Shown here: positions 25,593-36,071 of the stretch, one piece after another
How positions within the stretch are numbered: position 1 is the first letter of the stretch
Layout: every line of letters starts with the position of its first letter
Origin: Lyngbya confervoides BDU141951
GTDB taxonomy: Bacteria; Cyanobacteriota; Cyanobacteriia; Thermosynechococcales; Thermosynechococcaceae
Assembly: GCF_000817775.3 (NCBI RefSeq)
Contig: NZ_JTHE03000053.1
Span: 1 to 42,802, forward strand
DNA: 42,802 nucleotides
Direction of reading: 5' to 3'
The notes under the pieces: generated by a model
Database searches by the model: none
The model's input: the letters and a program-made list of their open reading frames with translations, nothing else
What the model was told of the DNA's origin: nothing
Made by a program: the position numbers and the translations under genes

Positions 25593-27425
25593 ATGGCGCA
25601 ATATTTTCTTCAAACTTGCTGGTGGATTCCCCTCTATTGTCTGCTAGGCGCCATCGCCACCATTCCCTGGGCTGCCAACATAATTAAGCGCAGCGGGCCT
25701 CGTCCGGCAGCTTATCTGAATATTCTCCTCAGCTTGACAGCCTTTATCCATGGGGTGCTAGCTTTTATCGCCATTCGAGGGGATCTGACCCAAACCCTTT
25801 CGGTTAACTGGCTCGATATTGCCGATCTCAAGATTTCCTTGAGCTTTGAGCTGTCTCCGGTTTCCCTGGCTGCGCTCACCCTGGTCACCTTCATGAGTCT
25901 GATTGCTCAAGTTTATGCCCTGGGCTACATGGAAAAAGACTGGGCTATGGCTCGCTTTTTTGGACTGCTGGGCTTTTTTGAGGCGGCTTTAACGGCGTTT
26001 TCCCTGAGTAATTCCCTGTTTTTGAGCTACGGGCTGCTAGAGATGCTGACCCTTTCCACCCTGCTCCTGGTTGGGTTTTGGTATGCTCAACCGCTGGTGG
26101 TGACCGCAGCGCGTGACGCGTTTTTAACCAAGCGGGTGGGGGATGTGCTGCTGCTGATGGGCGTCATTTCAGTGTCTTACTACGCCAAGAGCCTGGATTT
26201 TCGCGATATTTACGACTGGGTGGATCATGCCCAAATTTCTACCACAACGGCAACCCTGCTGTGTCTTGCCCTGATTGCCGGACCCACGGGGAAATGTGCT
26301 CAGTTTCCCCTCAACCTCTGGCTAGATGAGGCCATGGAAGGCCCTGCTCCTGCGTCTATTTTGCGAAACTCTGTGGTGGTTTCAGCGGGAGCCTATTTTC
26401 TGATTAAGCTTGAGCCGGTCTTGATTTTGTCCCCGGTTGCTTGCGGGGTTCTCGTGGCCCTGGGCACTATCACGGTGATTGGGTCCTCCCTCGTTTCCAT
26501 TGCCCAGATGGATATTAAGCGAGCGCTGTCCCATTCCACCAGTGCCTATGTGGGCTTTGTCTTTATCGGTGTCGGCAATCACTGGACGAATTTTGCCCTG
26601 CTGGTCCTACTTGCCCATGGGGTAGCCAAGGCGCTCTTGGTCACCAGTCAAGGCAGCATCAGTCTCAACAGCAATTGTCAAAACATGAGCGAAATGGGGG
26701 GCGTCTGGTCACGGATGCCGGTCACCACCACAGCCTTTGTGGTGGGCAGTGCGGGACTGGTGGGATTGCTTCCCCTGGGAGGATTTTGGGCCATGCGTGA
26801 GGGGATTCACGCCTTCCGCTATGAGCAGATCTGGATTGTGGCGTTGATTTTGCTGGTCAATGTTCTGACGGCAATCAACCTGGTGCGGGTCTTCAGGCTG
26901 GTGTTTTTGGGACCCTCAGGCCCTAAGATGCGGCGATCGCCGGAGGCCAACTGGATGATGGTGTTACCCATGGTGACGCTAACGGTGATGACCTTGTTAA
27001 CTCCAGTCTTTCTCGGCCAGCTCAACGTGATTCCAGCGCCGGAGTATCTTTACTGGGATGAGATTGTGCCGCTGATGATTTCCGGGGCGGTGGGCTGCCT
27101 GATTGGGGCCTGGATGCCCCTGAGCCGCGGTGTCTGCCCGGTAAAGCCGCGATTTCAGTTCCTGCGTCAGCTGCTGGCCTACGATTTTTACCTAGATATT
27201 GTCTATGACCGCACTGTGGTCGCGGCGGTGGTGTTACTCAGTCGGCTCGGCACCTGGTGCGATCGCGTGATTGTGGACGGGTTAATTAACTTCATTGGCG
27301 CAGCGTCGCTGCGTGCGGGAGAGGTGCTGCGTTATAGCGTAGGTGGGCAATCCCAGGCCTATGTCCTGCTGATTTTGGTCAGCATTAGCTTTATTGGTGT
27401 GTTTTTGACCTGGTCGTTGTGGTGA
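25593..27425 (+). CDS. ndhF4: NDH-1 CO2-uptake subunit NdhF (NdhF4 type)
   Basis: This is a large proton-pumping antiporter-like membrane subunit of the NDH-1MS' complex that drives CO2 hydration at the thylakoid. The 610-residue product is hydrophobic throughout, with the family core: YALGYMEKDWAMARFFGLLGFFEAALTAFSLS, GPTGKCAQFPLNLWLDEAMEGPAPASILRNS, AQMDIKRALSHSTSAYVGFVFIG and HGVAKALLVTSQGS. ATG 25593 is used; an in-frame GTG lies at 25584. The assignment to F4 rather than F3 rests on the neighbours: the CO2 hydration gene is CupB-length, and ndhF4 clusters often lie beside ccm genes. ndhD4 follows after 13 bp. Confidence 0.88.
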   Translation: MAQYFLQTCWWIPLYCLLGAIATIPWAANIIKRSGPRPAAYLNILLSLTAFIHGVLAFIAIRGDLTQTLSVNWLDIADLKISLSFELSPVSLAALTLVTFMSLIAQVYALGYMEKDWAMARFFGLLGFFEAALTAFSLSNSLFLSYGLLEMLTLSTLLLVGFWYAQPLVVTAARDAFLTKRVGDVLLLMGVISVSYYAKSLDFRDIYDWVDHAQISTTTATLLCLALIAGPTGKCAQFPLNLWLDEAMEGPAPASILRNSVVVSAGAYFLIKLEPVLILSPVACGVLVALGTITVIGSSLVSIAQMDIKRALSHSTSAYVGFVFIGVGNHWTNFALLVLLAHGVAKALLVTSQGSISLNSNCQNMSEMGGVWSRMPVTTTAFVVGSAGLVGLLPLGGFWAMREGIHAFRYEQIWIVALILLVNVLTAINLVRVFRLVFLGPSGPKMRRSPEANWMMVLPMVTLTVMTLLTPVFLGQLNVIPAPEYLYWDEIVPLMISGAVGCLIGAWMPLSRGVCPVKPRFQFLRQLLAYDFYLDIVYDRTVVAAVVLLSRLGTWCDRVIVDGLINFIGAASLRAGEVLRYSVGGQSQAYVLLILVSISFIGVFLTWSLW

Positions 27426-27438
27426 GGATCTGTGTGAA

Positions 27439-28968
27439 ATGCTGAGTGTTTTTATCCTGCTGCCGTTTCTGGGCATTACCCTGATTTTTCTCCTCCCCAC
27501 TCCCCTGGCCACCCAGGCCAGAACGGTGGCCCTGAGCATCCTGGGCGCCCTTCTGCTATGGTCAGCTGTCATTTTGACCCAATTTGACGCCTCGCTGGCC
27601 GGATTTCAGCTAGAGGAAGGGTTTAGCTGGCTGGAGGGACTGGGGCTGAGCTATCGCCTCAGCGTGGATGGGTTGTCCTTGCCACTGTTAATCCTAAACG
27701 GCCTATTAACCCTGGTCGCCGTTTACTGTAGCGCCCCTGAGATTCATCGCCCTAAGCTCTATTACAGTATGCTGCTGCTGATTTATACCGGGGTCGCTGG
27801 GGCCTTTCTTGCAGACAACACGATCTTATTTTTCCTGTTCTACGAGCTAGAGCTGATTCCCCTCTATTTGCTGATTGCCATCTGGGGCGGAACCCGCCGA
27901 TCCTATGCCGCCACCAAATTTTTAATTTATACCGCCGTTTCCGGGATTTTGATCCTGGCGGGATTTCTGGGACTCGGCTGGCTTTCCGGCAGCTCAAGCT
28001 TTAATTACGAAGCAGGATTGGGCAGTAGCCTGCCCCTGGGGCCACAATTTATTTTGCTAACCACACTCCTGGTCGGATTTGCCATCAAGCTGCCCCTGGT
28101 GCCTTTTCACACCTGGCTCCCCGATGCCCATGTGGAGGCCTCCACCCCCGTTTCCATTTTGCTGGCGGGAGTCCTTTTAAAGCTGGGCACCTATGGTCTG
28201 TTGCGCTATTGCCTGGGGCTGTTTCCCGAGGCCTGGGCCATTGCGGCGCCGGCCCTGGCCACCTGGTCGGTGATCAGCGTCCTCTACGGGTCCGTGAACG
28301 CGATCGCCCAAACCGACATGAAAAAGATGGTGGCCTACAGTTCCATTGGCCACATGGGATTCGTCCTGCTTGCCTGCGCCGCCAATACCTCCATTAGCCT
28401 GTTGGGCACCCTGTTTCAAATGGTGAGCCACGGCATGATTTCTGCCCTGATGTTTTTACTGGTGGGAGTGGTCTATACCAAAACCGGAACTCGCGATTTA
28501 CGGGTGCTGCGAGGGCTGCTCAATCCCGAATGTGGTCTACCCATTGTCGGCACCTTGATGATTGTGGGCGTGATGGCCAGCGCGGGTCTGCCAGGAATGA
28601 TGGGCTTTGTATCAGAATTCCTGGTTTTTCGAGGCAGCTTCGGTAATTTTCCGATTCAGACCCTATTGTGCATGGTGGGTACCGCGTTTACCTCTGTTTA
28701 TTTTTTGCTTCTCGTCAATCGCGCCCTGTTTGGTCGCTTAGCCATTGAACCTGGCGTGGAACCTGGGAAGCAAGACTTCGTGTTGCCTCCAGTACATTGG
28801 AAGGAATACGTACCAGGGCTGGCGCTAGCCGGAGTGATTATCTGGGGAGGACTGCAGCCAAACCTGATTTTACAAATGAGCGAAGCCACCCTGGAAAATT
28901 TTATTGTGTCGCCTTCGCTGGAACTGGCGCAGCTTACCCCTGAAGCCCATTCTGCATTGGTTCCCTAG
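27439..28968 (+). CDS. ndhD4: NDH-1 CO2-uptake subunit NdhD (NdhD4 type)
   Basis: This is the second antiporter-like subunit of the CO2-uptake NDH-1 complex. The 509-residue product has the ND4 core: YELELIPLYLLIAIWGGTRRSYAATKFLIYTA, KLPLVPFHTWLPDAHVEASTPVSILLAGVLLKLGTYGLLR, AQTDMKKMVAYSSIGHMGFVLL and FQMVSHGMISALMFLLVGV. The conserved Glu in FYELELIPLY and the Lys in KLPLVPFHTWLPDAH are those of the proton channel. It is 13 bp after ndhF4 and 39 bp before cupB, forming one operon. Confidence 0.9.
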   Translation: MLSVFILLPFLGITLIFLLPTPLATQARTVALSILGALLLWSAVILTQFDASLAGFQLEEGFSWLEGLGLSYRLSVDGLSLPLLILNGLLTLVAVYCSAPEIHRPKLYYSMLLLIYTGVAGAFLADNTILFFLFYELELIPLYLLIAIWGGTRRSYAATKFLIYTAVSGILILAGFLGLGWLSGSSSFNYEAGLGSSLPLGPQFILLTTLLVGFAIKLPLVPFHTWLPDAHVEASTPVSILLAGVLLKLGTYGLLRYCLGLFPEAWAIAAPALATWSVISVLYGSVNAIAQTDMKKMVAYSSIGHMGFVLLACAANTSISLLGTLFQMVSHGMISALMFLLVGVVYTKTGTRDLRVLRGLLNPECGLPIVGTLMIVGVMASAGLPGMMGFVSEFLVFRGSFGNFPIQTLLCMVGTAFTSVYFLLLVNRALFGRLAIEPGVEPGKQDFVLPPVHWKEYVPGLALAGVIIWGGLQPNLILQMSEATLENFIVSPSLELAQLTPEAHSALVP

Positions 28969-29007
28969 CCTCTCCCTCCCGTAAATCCAACACCGTTAAG
29001 TCAACCC

Positions 29008-30141
29008 ATGTCTGCACCGATCAACGTGAAGTCCTCCCACCCTCTGGCTGAATACATTGATCGCTTTTTGAACGGTCAGGCGCTCCTGCCGAATTCTCCC
29101 ACTAACGTTCAGGAAGTCGTTGGCATTTTAGATAGCTACGGAGTGGTTCTAGATGCCTATTCCAAAAATTTAATTTACATTGCCGATCATCAGTTCCTAG
29201 TCTTTTTTCCCTTCTTCAAGTACTTTAACGGCGAGATTTCGCCCCAGAAGCTTCTCAAGCACTGGTGGAACGATCGCATTAACTACGAATATGCAGAATA
29301 TTGCATGAAGGGCATGTTCTGGCATGGCGGGGGTGGGCTAGATGCCTACCTCGATACCCCAGCGTTTGCCACCCAGGCCCGCAAAGCCATTGAAGCGCGC
29401 CTGGGCGCCAACATTGTCCTGCGCCTTTTAGATCAAGCCTTCCCGGATTTCATGGTGGAGCATGTTCGGCAGATGGCCTACTACAGCGGCCTGGGGCAGT
29501 TTTGGCGAGTCATGAGTGATATGTTCCTGGGGCTGCGGGATGCCTACGCGGCCGGAAAAATTCAGTCCATTCCCGACGTGGTGGACTTTATCAAGGCTGG
29601 CTTGGTCCAGGATGCAGGACGCCCCATCACCTATGCTCCCTGGGTTAGAGGCAAGCGCTACGACCTCTTACCCCAGACAGCTGGGTTGACCTTTTTAATG
29701 GACACAGCCGTTCCCTACGTGGAGGCTATTTTCTTCCGGGGAACCCCGTTTCCGGGAACCGTCTCCTACAATGCCCAAGCCTTTCAAATTCCCAGCGAGC
29801 AGTCTCAGTTCCAGTATGGGGCACTCTATGCAGATCCCTTACCCATTGGCGGGTCCGGGATTCCACCGACCCAGCTGATGCAGGATATGCGCCATTTTCT
29901 GCCGGACTATCTTCAGGAGATTTACCAGTCCCGCGGTCGCGGCCTGGAGAATGTCCGGGTGCAGATCTGTCAGAGTTTTCAAAAATCCATGTTCTGCGTG
30001 ACCTCAGCCGCTATTTTAGGTCTAGCCCCCCATCCGCTAGACACTCAAGATGAGGCGGAGCAAAGAGCCAACATTAAATATTTTGAGGGATGGATGAGTC
30101 GATTGGCCACCTCTCGTCTACCGGTGGTGCAGTCGACCTAG
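29008..30141 (+). CDS. cupB: CO2 hydration protein CupB (ChpX)
   Basis: CupB binds the NDH-1MS' complex and is thought to hydrate CO2 to bicarbonate using a Zn site next to the NdhF4/NdhD4 arm. The 377-residue product matches the family from end to end: YGVVLDAYSKNLIYIADHQFLVFFPFFKYFNGEIS, KHWWNDRINYEYAEYCMKGMFWHGGGGLDAYLDTP and RKAIEARLG. The His-rich WHGGGG segment and several conserved Cys and His residues are candidate metal ligands. The length favours CupB over the longer CupA (about 430 residues or more), which supports the constitutive, lower-affinity system. It ends the ndhF4-ndhD4-cupB operon. Confidence 0.88.
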   Translation: MSAPINVKSSHPLAEYIDRFLNGQALLPNSPTNVQEVVGILDSYGVVLDAYSKNLIYIADHQFLVFFPFFKYFNGEISPQKLLKHWWNDRINYEYAEYCMKGMFWHGGGGLDAYLDTPAFATQARKAIEARLGANIVLRLLDQAFPDFMVEHVRQMAYYSGLGQFWRVMSDMFLGLRDAYAAGKIQSIPDVVDFIKAGLVQDAGRPITYAPWVRGKRYDLLPQTAGLTFLMDTAVPYVEAIFFRGTPFPGTVSYNAQAFQIPSEQSQFQYGALYADPLPIGGSGIPPTQLMQDMRHFLPDYLQEIYQSRGRGLENVRVQICQSFQKSMFCVTSAAILGLAPHPLDTQDEAEQRANIKYFEGWMSRLATSRLPVVQST

Positions 30142-30227
30142 CCTTGCGCTGGGTATAATGGTAAAGTTTTGTGAATATTAAGCGTCTCCAACTGTCGGGG
30201 GCGATACCGGACATTGGGACATTAAAG

Positions 30228-31946
30228 ATGCTGCGATTGGAACATATCAGCAAAATTTATCCGACGGGCGAGGTACTCAAGGATGTGACATGGGAGGTCA
30301 AGCCCGGCGATCGCATTGGGCTGGTCGGCGTCAACGGGGCGGGCAAGTCCACCCAGCTTAAGATAATTGCTGGAGAAATTGAGCCCACTGCTGGAGAGGT
30401 GATTCGGCCTGCCAGTTTACACATTGCCTATTTAACCCAGGAGTTTGAGGTCGAGCCCTCCCGAACGGTGCGCGAAGAATTCTGGACGGTGTTTTCCGAA
30501 GCCAATCAGGTGCAGCACCAGCTCTCAGAAGTGCAGCGAGCCATGGAAGCCGCCGACCCCGAGGAGCTAGACCGGCTGATCCATAGACTCGATAAGCTTC
30601 AGCGCCAGTTTGAAGCCCTGGATGGCTACGGCCTGGATGCACGCATTGAAAAGATTTTGCCGGAGATGGGGTTTAGCAGTGAGGATGGCGATCGCCTGGT
30701 GAGCGCCTTTAGCGGGGGCTGGCAGATGCGTATGAGTTTGGGCAAAATTTTGCTCCAGGACCCCGATCTGCTGCTGCTGGACGAGCCGACCAACCACCTG
30801 GATCTCGAAACCATTGAGTGGCTGGAAAACTACCTGCGGGAGCTCAGCACCCCCATGGTGGTAGTCTCCCATGACCGAGCCTTCTTAGACCGGCTCTGTA
30901 ACCAGATTGTGGAGACCGAGCGGGGCGTTTCCAGCACCTATCTGGGAAACTATTCGGCCTATCTAGAGCAAAAGCTGGAGCAGCAGCAGGCGCAGATGAG
31001 TGCCTATGATCGGCAGCAACGAGAAATTGAAAAGCAACAGGCGTTTGTAGACCGATTCCGGGCCAGTGCCACCCGTAGCACCCAGGCTAAAAGCCGGGAA
31101 AAGCAGCTGGAGAAAATAGAGCGGATTGATGCGCCCGTAGCCAGCGTTAAAACCTTGAAGTTTCGCTTTCCCGAGCCCCCCCGCAGTGGCCGCGAGGTGG
31201 TTAACATTCAAAACCTGGTGAAGACCTTCGGTGAAGATATTTTGTATCTGGGGGCCAATTTACTCATTGAGCGCGGCGATCGCATTGCCTTTTTAGGACC
31301 CAATGGCTGCGGCAAATCGACGCTGCTCCACATGATGGTGGGCATTGAGCCGGTGGATGACGGCAGGATCGATCTGGGCGAGCACAATGTGATTCCCGGC
31401 TACTTTGAGCAAAATCAGGCAGAGGCGCTGGATCTTAAGAAAACAGTTCTAGAAACCATTCACGATGAGGTGCCCACCTGGAAGAACGACGAGGTGCGGA
31501 CGCTGCTGGGACGGTTTTTGTTCAGTGGCGATACGGTTTATAAAAAGGTGGAAGCTCTGAGCGGAGGCGAGAAGGCCCGTCTGGCCCTGGCCAAGATGCT
31601 GTTAACCCCGGTGAATCTACTCATCCTGGATGAGCCGACCAACCATCTGGATATTCCGGCCAAGGAAATGCTGGAGGAGGCGATCAAGCACTATGAAGGA
31701 ACGGTGGTGATTGTGTCCCACGATCGCTTCTTCATTTCCCAGGTCGCCAACAAAATTGTGGAAATCCGCGACGGGGATTTTCGGGTGTATCAGGGAGATT
31801 ACCATTACTACCTCGACAAAATTGCAGAGGAGAAGGAAACGGCACAGCTCGAAAAAATTGCCGCCGAGAAGGAGGCCAAGGCCAAAGCCAAGCGTGAGAA
31901 GCAGAAGACTAAGCAAAAAGCGAAGCAGCAGAAGGCCAAAGCCTAG
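30228..31946 (+). CDS. ABC-F family ATP-binding protein
   Basis: ABC-F proteins are soluble twin-ATPase proteins that bind the ribosomal E site and help stalled translation. The 572-residue product has two ABC domains without membrane segments. Domain 1 has Walker A GVNGAGKST, signature FSGGWQMRMSLGKIL and Walker B LLLLDEPTNHLD. Domain 2 has GPNGCGKST, LSGGEKARLALAKML and LLILDEPTNHLD. Between them lies the charged inter-domain linker typical of the family (QREIEKQQAFVDRFRA). A Lys-rich tail of about 40 residues ends the protein. ATG 30228 begins MLRLEHISKIYPTGEVLKDV; an in-frame GTG at 30171 would add 19 residues. The subfamily cannot be settled from sequence alone. Confidence 0.93.
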   Translation: MLRLEHISKIYPTGEVLKDVTWEVKPGDRIGLVGVNGAGKSTQLKIIAGEIEPTAGEVIRPASLHIAYLTQEFEVEPSRTVREEFWTVFSEANQVQHQLSEVQRAMEAADPEELDRLIHRLDKLQRQFEALDGYGLDARIEKILPEMGFSSEDGDRLVSAFSGGWQMRMSLGKILLQDPDLLLLDEPTNHLDLETIEWLENYLRELSTPMVVVSHDRAFLDRLCNQIVETERGVSSTYLGNYSAYLEQKLEQQQAQMSAYDRQQREIEKQQAFVDRFRASATRSTQAKSREKQLEKIERIDAPVASVKTLKFRFPEPPRSGREVVNIQNLVKTFGEDILYLGANLLIERGDRIAFLGPNGCGKSTLLHMMVGIEPVDDGRIDLGEHNVIPGYFEQNQAEALDLKKTVLETIHDEVPTWKNDEVRTLLGRFLFSGDTVYKKVEALSGGEKARLALAKMLLTPVNLLILDEPTNHLDIPAKEMLEEAIKHYEGTVVIVSHDRFFISQVANKIVEIRDGDFRVYQGDYHYYLDKIAEEKETAQLEKIAAEKEAKAKAKREKQKTKQKAKQQKAKA

Positions 31947-31998
31947 GTCCAATTCGGAGGCACCGGCGCCCTTGGGGAGATAAAACTTGGCACAACGG

Positions 31999-32028
31999 CA
32001 AGGGGCCTTCTCCCTCCTAGGCCCCTTG
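31999..32028. terminator. Hairpin between convergent ABC-F and pdxH genes
   Basis: CAAGGGGCC (31999-32007) pairs perfectly with GGCCCCTTG (32020-32028) around a 12-nt loop. It lies in the 89-bp gap between two converging genes, 52 bp after the ABC-F stop and 7 bp after the pdxH stop. There is no T-run on either side. Confidence 0.55.
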
Positions 32029-32035
32029 ACCATGC

Positions 32036-32674
32036 TTAGGGAGCTAACCGCTGAATCTCCCATTCTTGCCTGGCGTTGAGAAGATATAAAAAGCGATCGT
32101 GTAGGCGATGGGGGCGTCCTTGCCAAAATTCCAGACTATCCGGCACGACTCGATACCCGCCCCAGGCCTCCGGTAAGGGAATTTCTCCCTGTTGAAACTT
32201 GCGTTTCATGGCCTCAAATTGCTTTAACAACAGCGATCGCGAGGAAATAATTGAGCTTTGCTGAGAACACCAGGCCCCTATCTGGCTCTCCCTGGGACGA
32301 GACAAGAAATACCGGAACGACTCTGCGGGGGAAATTTGTTCGGCTCTGCCGGTGATCTGAACCTGTCGCTCCAAAGGAAGCCAGAGAAAGAGGCAAGAGA
32401 CCTGGGGGTTAGCTTGAATATGCTGGGCTTTCCGACTGTTGTAGTTGGTGAAAAAGACAAATCCCCTGGGATCGAAATATTTGAGGAGAACGGTGCGGGT
32501 CATGGGCTGTCCCCCCGAGGACACGGTAGCCAGGACCATGGCATTCACCTCTGGAATTTCTGCGACCCTCGCCTGCTCAAACCAGATCTCAAACTGATCG
32601 ATGGGATCTGCGCAAAGATTGTGTCGATGCAGCTCTGCTTGACGATATTCCTGTCTTAGACTGCTAATATCCAT
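32036..32674 (-). CDS. pdxH: Pyridoxamine 5'-phosphate oxidase
   Basis: PdxH uses FMN and O2 to oxidise pyridoxine or pyridoxamine 5'-phosphate to pyridoxal 5'-phosphate, the last step of vitamin B6 synthesis and salvage. The 212-residue product matches the family: NAMVLATVSSGGQPMTRTVLLKYFDPRGFVFFTNYNSRKAQHI (FMN-binding region), then FLWLPLERQVQITGRAEQIS, FLSRPRESQIGAWCSQQSS and WGGYRVVPDSLEFWQGRPHRLHDRFLY near the C-terminus, which includes the substrate-binding Arg-x-His motif. ATG 32674 gives a standard N-terminus. Confidence 0.96.
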   Translation of the reverse strand: MDISSLRQEYRQAELHRHNLCADPIDQFEIWFEQARVAEIPEVNAMVLATVSSGGQPMTRTVLLKYFDPRGFVFFTNYNSRKAQHIQANPQVSCLFLWLPLERQVQITGRAEQISPAESFRYFLSRPRESQIGAWCSQQSSIISSRSLLLKQFEAMKRKFQQGEIPLPEAWGGYRVVPDSLEFWQGRPHRLHDRFLYLLNARQEWEIQRLAP

Positions 32675-32820
32675 GATTTAATCGGTAATATACCCTTTTA
32701 CCCTCTCTCTGAGCTGTGGTTGACCCTGACCGTCCCATACCATCTGCCTTACCCCTAACGCTGATCCCAACTCCCCTGCTATTTGGCTAAGATGAAAGCC
32801 TCACCTGGGATGGTTTACCG

Positions 32821-33429
32821 ATGCACAGCGATCTGGCCGCGCTCATCCAATCTATTGGATATTTAGGGGTTTGGGCGATTATTTTTGCCGAATCAGGCCT
32901 CCTCATCGGCTTTTTTTTGCCCGGAGATAGCCTGCTGTTTACGGCGGGATTTTTAGGATCTCAACATCTCCTAAATCTCTGGATTTTGACGGTCGGGGCC
33001 GCCCTGAGTGCGGTGCTGGGCGATAACGTCGGCTACGCCACCGGGCACCGCTTTGGGCGACGGCTGTTTCATCGGGAAGATTCACGGTTTTTTCATCGGA
33101 AGCATCTGATTAAAGCCCAGCGTTTTTACGATCGGCACGGAGGCAAAGCCATTATATTGGCAAGGTTTATGCCCCTGGTGCGCACCTTTGCCCCCATCAC
33201 TGCCGGCATTGGCAAAATGCGCTATTCCACCTTCATGACCTACAACTTGGTGGGGGGCATCCTGTGGACAGTGGGCCTGACCCTGCTGGGATTTTTCCTC
33301 GGTCACGCTATCCCCGATATCGAACACTACCTGCTCCCGATCCTGGCCATCCTTGTGATCCTTTCTGCAGCCCCCTCATTGATCCATCTCTGGCGCGATC
33401 GCATCCGGGATGAGCAGGGGAAACGGTGA
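32821..33429 (+). CDS. DedA-family membrane protein
   Basis: DedA (VTT-fold) proteins are inner-membrane proteins, several of which flip undecaprenyl phosphate or other polyprenyl lipids. The 202-residue product has the family core: AESGLLIGFFLPGDSLLFTAG (first re-entrant element), LGDNVGYATGHRFGRRL, and FYDRHGGKAIILARFMPLVRTFAPITAGIGKM with the conserved Arg residues. There are four to six hydrophobic segments. chlG begins 98 bp downstream on the same strand; the two may be co-transcribed. Substrate is not known. Confidence 0.9.
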   Translation: MHSDLAALIQSIGYLGVWAIIFAESGLLIGFFLPGDSLLFTAGFLGSQHLLNLWILTVGAALSAVLGDNVGYATGHRFGRRLFHREDSRFFHRKHLIKAQRFYDRHGGKAIILARFMPLVRTFAPITAGIGKMRYSTFMTYNLVGGILWTVGLTLLGFFLGHAIPDIEHYLLPILAILVILSAAPSLIHLWRDRIRDEQGKR

Positions 33430-33526
33430 ACCGATCAGTGAATCTAGAAACCGCAACGCCCCTGAAACTGAGCCATCGATGATTGCTACGATACGACATG
33501 TAACTTTGTACAATCGGCACTTGCCC

Positions 33527-34549
33527 ATGGCTGACCAAGATCTTACCCCTGCAATTGATCCCTCCCCAAGCACCGCTAGCGCCAAGGATAGCCCTGCGGA
33601 CCAATCCCGCAAAGCTCGGCAGCTTTTGGGCATGAAAGGGGCTCAAAGCGGCGAAACCAATATCTGGAAAATTCGCCTGCAGCTGATGAAGCCCATCACC
33701 TGGATTCCGCTCATTTGGGGGGTGCTCTGCGGAGCGGCTTCCTCCGGTCACTTTCACTGGTCTGGGGAATATGTGCTGATCGCCCTGGCCTGTATGCTGA
33801 TGTCTGGGCCACTCCTGACCGGCTACACTCAAACCATTAACGACTACTACGACCGCGAGATTGACGCAATTAACGAGCCCTATCGCCCCATTCCCTCCGG
33901 AGCCATTTCTGTCCCCCAGGTGGTCACGCAGATTGTAGTCCTGCTCCTCGGGGGCTTGGCCATTGCCTACGGTCTAGATCGCTGGGCTGGCCACGAGATT
34001 CCCACCTTAACTATTTTGGCCGCGGTCGGGTCCTTAATTTCCTATATTTATTCTGCGCCGCCGTTGAAGCTAAAGCAAAATGGCTGGCTGGGGAACTATG
34101 CCCTGGGAGCAAGCTATATTGCCCTGCCCTGGTGGGCGGGACAGGCTCTATTTGGGGACTTGAATCTGAAGATTATGATCCTCACCCTGGTGTATAGCCT
34201 GGCAGGCCTTGGGATTGCGGTGGTGAACGACTTTAAGAGCGTCGAGGGCGATCGCCAACTGGGACTGCAATCTCTCCCCGTGATGTTTGGGGTCAAGACC
34301 GCCGCCTGGATCTGCGTGCTGATGATTGATGTTTTTCAGCTGGCCATGGCAGTCTACTTGATCAGCATTCACGAGAATCTCTACGCTTCACTGCTAATGT
34401 TACTGATCATCCCGCAAATCACCTTCCAAGACATGTATTTTCTGCGAAATCCCCTGGAAAACGACGTTAAGTACCAAGCTAGCGCCCAACCATTTTTAGT
34501 CTTTGGCATGCTGGTGACCGGGTTAGCCCTAGGGCATGCTGGCATCTAA
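33527..34549 (+). CDS. chlG: Chlorophyll synthase
   Basis: ChlG attaches the phytyl or geranylgeranyl tail to chlorophyllide a, the last step of chlorophyll a synthesis, in the thylakoid or plasma membrane. It belongs to the UbiA prenyltransferases. The 340-residue product has the two Asp-rich motifs: NDYYDREIDAINEPYRPIPSG and NDFKSVEGDRQLGLQSLP. Eight to nine hydrophobic helices surround them. ATG 33527 (MADQDLTPAIDPSPS) is chosen because earlier in-frame starts would lie in the end of the DedA gene. The tgt gene follows 3 bp after its stop, so the two are almost certainly co-transcribed. Confidence 0.96.
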   Translation: MADQDLTPAIDPSPSTASAKDSPADQSRKARQLLGMKGAQSGETNIWKIRLQLMKPITWIPLIWGVLCGAASSGHFHWSGEYVLIALACMLMSGPLLTGYTQTINDYYDREIDAINEPYRPIPSGAISVPQVVTQIVVLLLGGLAIAYGLDRWAGHEIPTLTILAAVGSLISYIYSAPPLKLKQNGWLGNYALGASYIALPWWAGQALFGDLNLKIMILTLVYSLAGLGIAVVNDFKSVEGDRQLGLQSLPVMFGVKTAAWICVLMIDVFQLAMAVYLISIHENLYASLLMLLIIPQITFQDMYFLRNPLENDVKYQASAQPFLVFGMLVTGLALGHAGI

Positions 34550-35692
<1,143 letters not shown>

Positions 35693-35760
35693 GAGGGGGA
35701 GTCCCCATGGTACGATCAACCATTATTTAATGCTGTTGGTGTCAAAAGGAATTTGAATTC

Positions 35761-35898
35761 ATGGAAGCAGCCCTGCACATTGCCAAACTGCCCGAGGCTT
35801 ACGCTTTGTTTGGACCTCTCATTGACGTAATGCCCGTTATCCCTGTATTTTTCCTACTTTTAGCCTTCGTTTGGCAGGCAGCAATTGGGTTTCGTTAA
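35761..35898 (+). CDS. psbK: Photosystem II small subunit PsbK
   Basis: PsbK is a one-helix subunit of photosystem II bound near CP43, needed to stabilise the complex. The 45-residue product reads [20 protein letters not shown] and then [25 protein letters not shown], which matches PsbK closely, including the KLPEAY processing region (the mature protein starts at KLPEAY) and the hydrophobic helix with FVWQAA. AAAGGAA lies upstream as a ribosome site. A long hairpin and a strong terminator lie downstream. Confidence 0.97.
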   Translation: MEAALHIAKLPEAYALFGPLIDVMPVIPVFFLLLAFVWQAAIGFR

Positions 35899-35962
35899 TA
35901 GACTCCACACTTAGCTAAGTCTCTCCCTTAATGACCCAGACACGTGGGGCGTCCAGTCCAGC

Positions 35963-36004
35963 AGCTCCCGTTTCGGTCTGTCCTCGCTCAGACCGGAAAG
36001 AGCT
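35963..36004 (+). ncRNA. Structured stem after psbK, possible 3'UTR-derived RNA
   Basis: AGCTC (35963-35967), TTT (35971-35973) and CGGTCTG (35974-35980) pair with CAGACCG (35989-35995), AAA (35997-35999) and GAGCT (36000-36004), forming about 15 base pairs with small internal loops and an 8-nt apical loop. It lies 65 bp after psbK and 68 bp before a strong terminator. It may stabilise the psbK mRNA or be the 5' part of a small RNA. Only structure supports this. Confidence 0.35.
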
Positions 36005-36071
36005 CCAGGGGCAAGGAGGGATTGAGCCCTTGAGGCAGTCTGAACCCGATGATCTGTGGATCTAGGCAATT

